Source: Chloroflexota bacterium (GTDB lineage Bacteria > Chloroflexota > Anaerolineae > UBA4142). Taken from it: a stretch of 12,137 bases of DNA. How positions within the stretch are numbered: the stretch's first letter is position 1; each line of letters opens with the position of its first letter. The position numbers and the translations under genes were made by a program. Positions 1-5,621 of the stretch are shown here, piece after piece. The stretch covers positions 1 through 12,137 of the forward strand of contig JACQGS010000235.1 in the NCBI GenBank assembly GCA_016199405.1. The letters are read 5' to 3'. The notes below the pieces were generated by a model that made no database searches, was not told the DNA's origin, and worked only from the letters and a program-made list of their open reading frames with translations.

Positions 1-207
1 ATTCTGCAACAACTCGATGCGGCGATGCCGCTGCCGAACAACGGACACGCGACTCCGGACTCTGGACAGCCAACTGCGGACGACGACATTGAACGCGCGG
101 TCGCGCAAGTGCGCGCGGCGCGGCAGCCCGAACGGCGTTGCGGCAATTGCGCTCAGCCGTTCGACGCAGGCGATCAATTTTGCGCGCGATGTGGAAATAA
201 ACTGTGA
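1..207 (+). CDS. Zinc-ribbon protein, C-terminal fragment (5' end outside window)
   Basis: The frame is open from the first base of the window to a TGA at 205-207, so only the last 68 residues are visible and the true start lies upstream. The C-terminus holds two CxxC pairs (CGNC at residues 47-50 and CARCG at 61-65 of the fragment), a classic zinc-ribbon spacing with 10 residues between the pairs. The preceding stretch is Pro/Asp/Gln-rich and probably a flexible linker. The stop overlaps the GTG start of the next gene (GTGA), which implies translational coupling within the cytochrome c maturation operon. An internal ATG at 25 could start a 60-residue protein, but nothing favours it over read-through from upstream. 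Small zinc-ribbon proteins do occur in ccm clusters of related bacteria (my recollection), but the function is unknown. A degenerate 7-nt array lies inside the coding sequence (40-81). Confidence 0.7.
   Translation: MLQQLDAAMPLPNNGHATPDSGQPTADDDIERAVAQVRAARQPERRCGNCAQPFDAGDQFCARCGNKL
40..81 (+). repeat. Degenerate heptamer tandem array (NNNGGAC)
   Basis: Six consecutive 7-nt units read AACGGAC, ACGCGAC, TCCGGAC, TCTGGAC, AGCCAAC and TGCGGAC. They share the -GGAC end with drift. The array lies inside the coding sequence of the zinc-ribbon protein and encodes part of its low-complexity linker. Because 7 is not a multiple of 3, the reading frame cycles through the unit. It is the weakest of the period-7 arrays in this window. 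Confidence 0.5.
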
Positions 208-1415
208 AATCCCAAATCCCAAATCCCAATCTCCAAGCGCCGATCGCCGCGTTCTTTATTCTTCTTTGCGCGGTTGCCTTCGTTCTACCTTTTTCTCATT
301 CGGTCAGCGCGCAATCCGCCGCGGCGGGTAAAATCGAAGGGCAGTTGGTCAACGCCAGCAAAGACGCGCCGATCAACAGCACCGCGAATCTCACCGTCAC
401 ATTATTTTCGGCGGCTGCCAATGCAACGGCGCCCATCACATCAACCACGCGCAGCGACGCGAGCGGTCGTTTTTCTTTTTCCAATCTCGATACGCTGCCG
501 GAGACGCGCTATCTCGTGCTCGCGAATTATGCCGGCGTAGATTATTATTCCGATCTGCTCACCTTCGCGGTGAATCAATCGAGCATTCCGATTACGATGA
601 CGCTCCGCGAGACTACGACCGATCCCGCCGCGTTGCGCGTCAACCAAACGCATTTCATTATCGACGTCGGTGCGGGCGTGCTCGACGTGATTCAAGTCAT
701 CATCGTTCAAAATCCGACCGACCGGACGTTTGTCGGCAAGTCGCTCACGGGTCCGCATCGCGCAACGCTGACGCTGCCGATTCTCGCCGACGCGCGCAAC
801 GTGCGCTTCGAACGCGCCGACGCCGACGCGACGACGCTGCGCGATGCGTCCGCGCTGACGTACACGCTGCCCTTTTTTCCCGGCGACGAACAAATTGTTT
901 TCACGTACGAAATTCCCTTTACCCCGCCCACCTATCCGTTCAATCTGACGATGCCGTTCGCGTCCGCGCAATTCCGGATTTTGCTGTCAGATGTCGGCGG
1001 CAAAATTGATTCTCCGCAACTTTCCGCGCCCACGTCCTTCGCCGCGCAGAATGGCGCAAAATATCTCGTGACGACCGCGACTAACCTGACCGCAAACCAA
1101 ACGATCCGCGCGACATTCACCAATCTGCCCGGCGATGCCGCGCCCAGCGCGCGCGGCGGCGAATTCAATTCGCCGGTGGTTGCCGGCGGCGTGATTGGCG
1201 TGACGGGGCTTGCCACCGGTGCGCTGCTCGTGCTGGCATTGACGCGGCGGCGCGTGAATAGAACGCGGCAAGAATTGATCGAGATGCTCGCGGATTTGGA
1301 TGAGGGTTTTGAAGCCGGCAAAATGAGCGCCGGCGAGTATCGCGCGGAACGCGCGCGGGTGAAAGAAGAATTGATGGCGGAGACCTTCGAGGTCTCGGAG
1401 ACCTCGAAGGTCTGA
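204..1415 (+). CDS. Secreted single-pass membrane protein, carboxypeptidase-regulatory-like domain
   Basis: A 403-residue protein starting at GTG 204, which overlaps the upstream TGA; no other usable start precedes the hydrophobic stretch. A signal peptide (about residues 1-36, ending VSA-QS) is followed by a beta-rich carboxypeptidase-regulatory/Cna-B-like segment (about 44-135: GKIEGQLVN, SDASGRFSF). Next come a second beta-rich extracytoplasmic region and a transmembrane helix at about 325-347. A cytoplasmic tail (354-391, DLDEGFEAGKMSAGEYRAER) resembles a SHOCT-like or coiled motif. The topology is type I. It sits in the ccm operon five bases before ccmA, so a role in cytochrome maturation or membrane assembly is likely, but the sequence shows no catalytic motif. 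The last 12 residues are encoded by a palindromic repeat (1381-1413), and residues 2-10 by a heptamer array, so both ends look repeat-derived. Confidence 0.75.
   Translation: MKSQIPNPNLQAPIAAFFILLCAVAFVLPFSHSVSAQSAAAGKIEGQLVNASKDAPINSTANLTVTLFSAAANATAPITSTTRSDASGRFSFSNLDTLPETRYLVLANYAGVDYYSDLLTFAVNQSSIPITMTLRETTTDPAALRVNQTHFIIDVGAGVLDVIQVIIVQNPTDRTFVGKSLTGPHRATLTLPILADARNVRFERADADATTLRDASALTYTLPFFPGDEQIVFTYEIPFTPPTYPFNLTMPFASAQFRILLSDVGGKIDSPQLSAPTSFAAQNGAKYLVTTATNLTANQTIRATFTNLPGDAAPSARGGEFNSPVVAGGVIGVTGLATGALLVLALTRRRVNRTRQELIEMLADLDEGFEAGKMSAGEYRAERARVKEELMAETFEVSETSKV
207..234 (+). repeat. Heptamer tandem array (AAATCCC)
   Basis: Three perfect AAATCCC units (207-213, 214-220, 221-227) and a degenerate fourth (AATCTCC). 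The array begins directly after the GTG start at 204-206 and encodes the first residues (KSQIPNPNL) of the downstream protein ahead of its hydrophobic signal-peptide core. The unit is related in composition to the GATTTCG array at 4709 (on the opposite strand) but is not identical. Confidence 0.75.
1381..1413 (+). repeat. Perfect 16-bp inverted repeat, nested double hairpin
   Basis: The arms AGACCTTCGAGGTCTC (1381-1396) and GAGACCTCGAAGGTCT (1398-1413) are exact reverse complements around one base (G1397). Each arm is itself a small hairpin (AGACCT-NNN-AGGTCT), so the element can fold as one long stem or two short ones. It ends on the first base of the TGA stop codon and encodes the tail TFEVSETSKV of the upstream protein. 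No T-tract follows, so it is not an intrinsic terminator. It looks like a dispersed REP-like palindrome. Confidence 0.85.
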
Positions 1416-1420
1416 CGCCA

Positions 1421-2131
1421 ATGAACGAAACTCTGATTGCCGTCGAGAACCTCGACAAAATTTTCGGCGCGCGCTATGCCTTGCGCGGCGTGTCGCTGCG
1501 CGTGCATCCCGGCGAAATCGTCGCGCTCGTGGGACCCAACGGCGCCGGCAAAACGACGTTGCTGCGCATTCTCGCCACACTGTCGCGACCGAGCGCGGGC
1601 GCGCTCAGCATCGGACGCATTCCGCTGCCGCAACACGCCGCGTCGGCGCGCGCGGCGATTGGCTTTGTGGGGCATCAAACTTTTTTGTACGATAATCTCA
1701 CCGCGCGCGAGAATTTGGAGTTCTTCGCGACAATGTACCATTTGCCGGACGTTGCCGCCCGCGTCCGCGACGCCGCGCAGCGCGTCGGCATCGAAAACCG
1801 GCTGAACGATTTGGCGCGCACGCTTTCGCGCGGACTGCAGCAACGCGTCACGCTCGCGCGGATGCTGTTGCATTCGCCGGCGGTTTTGTTGCTCGACGAG
1901 CCGTACACCGGCTTAGACCAGCCGTCGGCGAATCGGCTGGACGAGATTTTTCGCGTCGCCCAACGCGAGGGGCGCGCGGTTTTATTTTCGACGCATGATT
2001 TGGAGCGCGGGCTGGCAGTCTGTGATCGCGCGCTGATCCTGCAGAATGGGCGCATCGCGCACGATTTGCCGCGCGGCGATTGGAAAACTCTCGCCGGCTT
2101 TATGGAGATTTACGCGCGGGTGTTGAATTGA
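1421..2131 (+). CDS. ccmA: Heme exporter ATP-binding protein CcmA
   Basis: A 236-residue ABC ATPase of the cytochrome c maturation System I complex. It would hydrolyse ATP on the cytoplasmic face to drive heme handling by CcmB/CcmC/CcmD, releasing holo-CcmE in the classical pathway. Visible motifs are Walker A GPNGAGKT (38-45), the Q-loop region (FVGHQTFLYDNLT, 82-94), an ABC signature LSRGLQQR (135-142) with Arg where LSGGQ has Gly, Walker B LLLDEP (156-161), D-loop GLD (164-166) and H-loop STHD (190-193). Length matches single-domain ccm ATPases. The ATG at 1421 follows the previous stop by five bases. Its stop codon overlaps the TTG start of ccmB. The ccmB, ccmC and ccmD neighbours separate it from generic ABC-2 ATPases. 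Confidence 0.93.
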   Translation: MNETLIAVENLDKIFGARYALRGVSLRVHPGEIVALVGPNGAGKTTLLRILATLSRPSAGALSIGRIPLPQHAASARAAIGFVGHQTFLYDNLTARENLEFFATMYHLPDVAARVRDAAQRVGIENRLNDLARTLSRGLQQRVTLARMLLHSPAVLLLDEPYTGLDQPSANRLDEIFRVAQREGRAVLFSTHDLERGLAVCDRALILQNGRIAHDLPRGDWKTLAGFMEIYARVLN

Positions 2132-2805
2132 CCTTTTTCTCGCACATCATCGCGATCATCCGCAAAGACCTCCTCGCGGAATTGCGGACGATTGAAATTT
2201 CGAGCGCGGTTATTTTTTTCGCGCTGATCGTGCTGGTGATTTTCAATTTCGCGTTTGAATTGCAGGTCGGCAGTCAAGAGATTCAGACGCTGGGTCCGGG
2301 CGTGTTGTGGGTCGCGTTCGCGTTCAGCAGCATGATCGGCTTGGGGCGTTCGATCTCGGCGGAAAAAGACAAGGGCAGTTTGGAAGGGCTGCTGCTGACG
2401 CCGGTGGATCGCGGCGCGATTTATCTAGGCAAGGTGGCGAGCAATTTCATTTTCACCAGCATTATGGAAGCCATCACGCTCGTCGCGTTTGTGATTCTCT
2501 TCAATCCGACGAGTCTATCGCTGGCAGTCATTCCGTATATAATACTGGGGACGCTCGGCTTGAGCGCGATTGGCGTCCTGCTCGCGGCAGTCGCCGCCGG
2601 CACGTTGATCCGCGAAGTGATGCTGCCGGTGCTGCTCTTTCCGGTTTCGATTCCGCTCTTTTCGGCGGGCGTGAATCTCACGCGCAACGCGTTTGAATCG
2701 CGCCCGTTTAGCGACGACGCCGGTTCGTTTGGACTGCTCGTCGCATTCGATGTGATCTTTTTGGTCGTCGCATTTTTGCTGTTCGAGTACGTCGTGGAAG
2801 AGTAA
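2128..2805 (+). CDS. ccmB: Heme exporter permease CcmB
   Basis: A 225-residue integral membrane protein with about six hydrophobic segments, the length usual for CcmB. I place the start at TTG 2128, which overlaps the ccmA stop (TTGA); this gives the N-terminus MTFFSHIIAIIRKDLLAELR. An in-frame ATG at 2080 would run 48 bases into ccmA and add a charged tail foreign to the family. Family hallmarks are the cytoplasmic segment SAEKDKGSLEGLLLTPVDR (77-95) and the proline-rich EVMLPVLLFPVSIPL (163-177). It would pair with CcmA as the permease half of the ABC complex. No good Shine-Dalgarno precedes the TTG, so translation is probably coupled to ccmA. Confidence 0.9.
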   Translation: MTFFSHIIAIIRKDLLAELRTIEISSAVIFFALIVLVIFNFAFELQVGSQEIQTLGPGVLWVAFAFSSMIGLGRSISAEKDKGSLEGLLLTPVDRGAIYLGKVASNFIFTSIMEAITLVAFVILFNPTSLSLAVIPYIILGTLGLSAIGVLLAAVAAGTLIREVMLPVLLFPVSIPLFSAGVNLTRNAFESRPFSDDAGSFGLLVAFDVIFLVVAFLLFEYVVEE

Positions 2806-2807
2806 GG

Positions 2808-2870
2808 ACAAGTCACAAGTCACAGGTCGCAGGTTACAAGTCGCAAGTCTCAGGTCGCAAGTCTCAGACT
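2808..2870 (+). repeat. Heptamer tandem array (RCARGTC) between ccmB and ccmC
   Basis: Eight consecutive 7-nt units run from 2808 to 2863: ACAAGTC, ACAAGTC, ACAGGTC, GCAGGTT, ACAAGTC, GCAAGTC, TCAGGTC, GCAAGTC. A ninth degenerate unit ends at 2870. The array starts two bases after the ccmB stop and fills most of the ccmB-ccmC spacer. A different heptamer family follows directly (2872-2904). Confidence 0.88.
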
Positions 2871-2871
2871 T

Positions 2872-2904
2872 TACGCATCGCTTTACGCACTACGCAATAC
2901 GAGG
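2872..2904 (+). repeat. Second heptamer array (TACGCAN) reaching the ccmC ribosome binding site
   Basis: The units are TACGCAT, a 5-base interruption, TACGCAC, TACGCAA and TACGAGG. The last unit has drifted to TACGAGG, whose GAGG (2901-2904) lies five bases ahead of the ccmC GTG and is the best Shine-Dalgarno available. Together with the preceding array, about 97 bases of period-7 sequence form the whole spacer. Confidence 0.7.
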
Positions 2905-2909
2905 CAACT

Positions 2910-3608
2910 GTGTCTAACAAATCCAACCGTCTCACCGACCTTCTCGGTCTCGCCACCAGTACGCTCATCGTCATCGGCTTGTATATGTCATTTCTCTACG
3001 CGCCGACCGAAGTGAACATGGGCTTGGTGTATCGCATTTTCTTTTTTCATCTCGCGGCGGTCGCCGCCGGCTTCTTGGGCATCGTCGTCGTTGCGATTGC
3101 CGGCATCGCGTATTTGCGCACGAGCGCGCGCGCGTGGGATCGCATCGCGGAGGCATCGGCGGAGATTGGCGTGACGTTTTGTTTCGCCGCGCTCGTCGCC
3201 GGCTCCATTTGGGCGCGCCCGATTTGGGGCGTGTGGTGGACGTGGGATCCGCGCCTCACGTCGTTCTTGATTCTCTTGTTCATCTACATCGCGTATCTTT
3301 TGCTCCGCGCGTCCGCGCGCGATGACGCGCGCGTCGCGCGCTTTAGCGCGGTCTTTGGCATCATCGGCGCGGTGGACGTGCCGCTCGTGATCGCGAGTGC
3401 GCGCGTCTGGCGCGGCATTTCGCCGGTGCTGTTTCAGGAGAACGCGCAGGGCTTTACGTTTGGGCTGACGCCGGAAATGGTGCAGACGCTCGCGGTTTCG
3501 ATCAGCGCGTTTGTGCTGTTGTACTTTTATTTGTTGATTCAACGCGTCCGGCTGGAGGAAATTCGCGATGAGATCGTCGCGATTCGCCGGCAGATCGCGA
3601 CGCGCTAA
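2910..3608 (+). CDS. ccmC: Heme-handling membrane protein CcmC
   Basis: A 232-residue polytopic membrane protein of the heme-handling (CcmC/CcmF/CcsA) family. The start is GTG 2910, with GAGG at 2901-2904 five bases upstream. The tryptophan-rich WWD heme-binding motif is intact: WGVWWTWDPRLT at 106-117. His47 in RIFFFHLAAV matches the first conserved histidine ahead of the WWD loop. The second conserved histidine, usually in a WWRTLHP-type segment, is not seen; the corresponding stretch reads VWRGISPVLF, with Ser171 at the His position. CcmC presents heme to CcmE in the classical pathway. Six hydrophobic segments are visible, and the basic cytoplasmic tail (RLEEIRDEIVAIRRQ) is longer than strictly needed. 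The gene follows a 104-base repeat-filled spacer and precedes ccmD by nine bases. Confidence 0.92.
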   Translation: MSNKSNRLTDLLGLATSTLIVIGLYMSFLYAPTEVNMGLVYRIFFFHLAAVAAGFLGIVVVAIAGIAYLRTSARAWDRIAEASAEIGVTFCFAALVAGSIWARPIWGVWWTWDPRLTSFLILLFIYIAYLLLRASARDDARVARFSAVFGIIGAVDVPLVIASARVWRGISPVLFQENAQGFTFGLTPEMVQTLAVSISAFVLLYFYLLIQRVRLEEIRDEIVAIRRQIATR

Positions 3609-3617
3609 AGGATTACA

Positions 3618-3806
3618 ATGGACATCACACTCAAAGATTTGCTCGCCGAAATTCGCAATCTCTCGTTTCTGTTTTACGGCTACGCCGCCATTTGGCTGAT
3701 CGTCGTCGCGTATATTTTTTCCCTGTCGCGGCGCGAAAGTAAATTGCGGGACGAAGTGGCAGAATTGAAACGGTCATTAGCGGACGAAGGGCAGTCCAAG
3801 CGATAG
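3618..3806 (+). CDS. ccmD: CcmD-like small heme exporter subunit
   Basis: A 62-residue protein with one transmembrane helix (about 16-36, LFYGYAAIWLIVVAYIF) followed by a charged, coiled-coil-prone cytoplasmic tail (RRESKLRDEVAELKRSL). This is the typical CcmD layout: an aromatic FxYGYAA-type start to the helix and a basic stretch after it. CcmD is needed in classical System I for release of holo-CcmE from CcmABC. AAAGGA at 3607-3612 sits five bases before the ATG, overlapping the ccmC stop region. Position directly after ccmC supports the call, because the protein is too short for sequence alone to be decisive. Confidence 0.85.
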   Translation: MDITLKDLLAEIRNLSFLFYGYAAIWLIVVAYIFSLSRRESKLRDEVAELKRSLADEGQSKR

Positions 3807-3831
3807 CCCTTCCGTTCAAGGAGTTTTTGAA

Positions 3832-4422
3832 ATGCAAAACAACAAAACTCTGTTGCTCGCGCTTGCCGGCTTACTCGGCGTTTTTGTGGTTTGTATGACC
3901 GTGATTGTCGCCGGGCTTCTGTTGACCGGACGCCTCGCCGCGCCGGCAGCCGCGAGTGTCGCGAATCCCGCGCCGGCGCGTCCCGCCGTTGCCAAGATCG
4001 GCAGCCTCGCGCCGGAAATCGCGCTCAAGACATTGCCGGACGGAAAAGATTTTGTGCTCTCGCAACAAGTCGGCAAAGCCGTGTTCGTGAATTTTTGGGC
4101 AACGTGGTGCGGACCCTGCCGCGAAGAATTTCCAGCCATCGTGCGGACGAACAATAAATTCAAGGACAAGGGACTTGTCATCGTCGGCGTCAACACGCAA
4201 GACGATAACTCGGATCAGGGCGTGCTCACGTTCATGAAAAACGCGCTCGTCAATTTCCTCATCGTGCGCGATATCGGCGATCGCGCGACGCGCGCGTACA
4301 ACGTGCGCGGCTTGCCGACCAGCATTTTCATTGACCGTCAAGGCATCATCCGCGATATCGTCGTCGGCGGTCCCATAACGGACGATTATCTCGAAGAAAA
4401 AATAAAGTCGATTTTGGAGTAG
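3832..4422 (+). CDS. Membrane-anchored TlpA/ResA/CcmG-type thioredoxin
   Basis: A 196-residue protein with an N-terminal uncleaved anchor (about 7-32), an Ala/Pro linker (35-54) and a TlpA-like thioredoxin fold. The redox site is WCGPC (92-96) in the context NFWATWCGPCREE, and the cis-proline motif is GLPTS (160-164). It would act outside the cytoplasmic membrane, reducing disulfides in apocytochrome CXXCH sites before heme ligation, and be recharged by CcdA encoded 390 bases downstream. AAGGAG at 3818-3823 lies eight bases ahead of the ATG. Operon position makes a CcmG/ResA role likelier than a general TlpA function, but the exact orthology cannot be settled from the sequence alone. Confidence 0.88.
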   Translation: MQNNKTLLLALAGLLGVFVVCMTVIVAGLLLTGRLAAPAAASVANPAPARPAVAKIGSLAPEIALKTLPDGKDFVLSQQVGKAVFVNFWATWCGPCREEFPAIVRTNNKFKDKGLVIVGVNTQDDNSDQGVLTFMKNALVNFLIVRDIGDRATRAYNVRGLPTSIFIDRQGIIRDIVVGGPITDDYLEEKIKSILE

Positions 4423-4466
4423 GGGCGACTCTTGTGGTCGCCCCAATGGCAACCGCAAGGGCTGCC
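4422..4466 (+). repeat. Paired palindromic element between thioredoxin and glutaredoxin-like genes
   Basis: Two adjacent hairpins. GGGGCGAC (4422-4429) pairs with GTCGCCCC (4437-4444) around a 7-base loop. GGCAACC (4448-4454) pairs with GGCTGCC (4460-4466) around GCAAG, with one mismatch. The first arm begins on the last base of the thioredoxin TAG. No T-run follows, so this is not an intrinsic terminator. It resembles dispersed palindromic elements, and it could act on mRNA stability or processing inside the operon. Confidence 0.7.
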
Positions 4467-4475
4467 CATACCAAT

Positions 4476-4742
4476 ATGCCGCATCGCATCGTCTTTTACA
4501 CCAAACCCGGTTGTCATCTTTGTGAAGACGCGGCGCGGTTATTGGCGCAACTTCAACCGGCATTCGCGTTGACGATTCAAACGATTGACATTCAAAGCGA
4601 TCCCGAACTGTTCAAAAAATATTTCGATCAGATTCCGGTTCTGGTGATTGACGATCGCGTGACGCTCGCCGCGCCGATTCGCGCAGAGGATGTGCGCGCG
4701 GCGCTCTCGATTTCGGATTTCGGATTTCGAATTTCGGAATAG
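4476..4742 (+). CDS. Small glutaredoxin-like (DUF836-type) protein
   Basis: An 88-residue thioredoxin-fold protein. The start of the fold is RIVFYTKPGCHLCEDA, with the redox pair Cys13-x-x-Cys16, and IPVLVIDD supplies the cis-proline segment. This matches the glutaredoxin-like DUF836 group. I choose ATG 4476 because the fold begins three residues later; earlier in-frame starts (GTG 4434, ATG 4446) fall inside a palindromic repeat and would add a repeat-derived leader. None has a convincing Shine-Dalgarno. No signal peptide is visible, so it should be cytoplasmic. Sitting between a periplasmic-type thioredoxin and CcdA, it may feed electrons to CcdA or handle another thiol step; that is inference. 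The last ten residues (ISDFGFRISE) are encoded by a heptamer array, not by conserved sequence. Confidence 0.78.
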   Translation: MPHRIVFYTKPGCHLCEDAARLLAQLQPAFALTIQTIDIQSDPELFKKYFDQIPVLVIDDRVTLAAPIRAEDVRAALSISDFGFRISE

Positions 4743-4776
4743 GTTTTCAATCCGAAATCCGCATTCCGAAATCCGA
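4709..4776 (+). repeat. Opposed heptamer arrays forming a long imperfect hairpin
   Basis: The left half has GATTTCG three times (4709-4729) and then AATTTCG. The right half has AATCCGA, AATCCGC, ATTCCGA and AATCCGA (4749-4776), the reverse complement of the same family. The halves can pair in a stem of about 30 bp with a few mismatches around a loop near 4741-4748. The glutaredoxin-like gene's TAG (4740-4742) lies at the apex, and the ccdA Shine-Dalgarno begins 22 bases after the right arm. No T-tract is present on the + strand. Confidence 0.85.
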
Positions 4777-4808
4777 AATTGCTGGCAAGCCCTTTCGAAG
4801 GAACAACA

Positions 4809-5549
4809 ATGACTGCTCTGATCGCCTTTGGTTCTGGGTTACTGTCGTTTCTGTCGCCGTGTGTTCTGCCGATGGTGCCGATTTACATCGGCTATTTGAG
4901 CGGCGCGGCGGTCACGCCCGATGGCATCACGACTGCGCGGCGTTCCGCGGTCGCGCATGCCGGCGCGTTCGTGCTGGGCTTTACGCTCATCTTTATCGCG
5001 ATCTGGAGCGCACTGTCCGCGCTGACCGTCATTTTTAGCAAATCCGATATCGGTCACGTCGCCGGCATCATCCTGATCATCTTCGCGTTTCACTTTATCG
5101 GGATCGAATTTCACGTGGGGCGATTCAAGTTTTCAACCCGCCTTCCGTTTTTATATCAAGAAGCGCGCGTGGAAGTCGGGCAACGTCCGCTCGGTTATCC
5201 GACGTCGCTCCTCACTGGCATGGCATTCGCCGCGGGCTGGACACCGTGCATCGGTCCCACTTTATCCGGCGTGATCGCGCTCGCGACGCAAGAGCAAACG
5301 GTTTGGCAAGGCACCGCGCTCTTGCTCGCGTATGCCGCGGGCTTGGGCGTGCCGTTCATTCTCACCGCGTTTTTCTTGGGCAGCGCGACGCAGTTGTTGA
5401 AGCGATTGTCGCCGCATCTCCGCAAAGTAGAAATCGCGAGCGGCGTGCTGTTGCTCGCGATGGGCGTGCTTCTCCTCACCGACAAATTTACGTTCATCAA
5501 TTCTTTTTTCTTCAACCTCACGCCGGATTGGTTGAAGCAACTTTTGTAA
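4809..5549 (+). CDS. ccdA: Cytochrome c biogenesis transmembrane reductase CcdA
   Basis: A 246-residue polytopic membrane protein that carries reducing equivalents from cytoplasmic thioredoxin across the membrane. Each half carries the expected cysteine in a Pro-Cys context: SPCVLPMVP (Cys18) and GWTPCIGPTL (Cys147). About six hydrophobic segments are visible. ATG 4809 is chosen because AAGGA (4798-4802) lies six bases upstream and the encoded N-terminus starts directly in the first helix. An upstream in-frame TTG at 4779 would add ten residues from the repeat region. Its likely partner is the anchored thioredoxin in the same operon. The coding sequence ends the operon, and a promoter for the next gene begins 24 bases later. 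Confidence 0.93.
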   Translation: MTALIAFGSGLLSFLSPCVLPMVPIYIGYLSGAAVTPDGITTARRSAVAHAGAFVLGFTLIFIAIWSALSALTVIFSKSDIGHVAGIILIIFAFHFIGIEFHVGRFKFSTRLPFLYQEARVEVGQRPLGYPTSLLTGMAFAAGWTPCIGPTLSGVIALATQEQTVWQGTALLLAYAAGLGVPFILTAFFLGSATQLLKRLSPHLRKVEIASGVLLLAMGVLLLTDKFTFINSFFFNLTPDWLKQLL

Positions 5550-5572
5550 CCGCACATAGACCGGAACATCTA

Positions 5573-5601
5573 TTGACACAGCACTCGGTGCGTGTTATGG
5601 T
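5573..5601 (+). promoter_or_regulatory. Sigma-70-type promoter with extended -10
   Basis: Perfect -35 TTGACA (5573-5578), a spacer of exactly 17 bases, and -10 TATGGT (5596-5601) preceded by TG at 5593-5594 (extended -10). A transcript would start near 5608, at the AAAGGAGG Shine-Dalgarno itself, giving a leader of only about 14 bases before ATG 5622. The layout separates the NTF2-like gene from the ccm operon. Confidence 0.8.
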
Positions 5602-5621
5602 CGCCTCAAAGGAGGAACGAA

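Noticed and set aside
932..1873. Long open frame on the - strand (about 313 codons) across the end of the 403-residue gene and ccmA
   Set aside because: It lies opposite well-supported genes, has Arg-rich low-quality sequence and no recognisable domain. It is a by-product of the GC-rich codon bias.
2808..2904. CRISPR array
   Set aside because: The repeated units are 7 bases with no spacers, so this is a simple tandem array.
4422..4444. Intrinsic terminator after the thioredoxin gene
   Set aside because: The hairpin is strong but no T-tract follows on either strand within a useful distance.
4434..4475. N-terminal extension of the glutaredoxin-like protein from GTG 4434 or ATG 4446
   Set aside because: The extension is encoded by a palindromic element, and the conserved fold begins just after ATG 4476.
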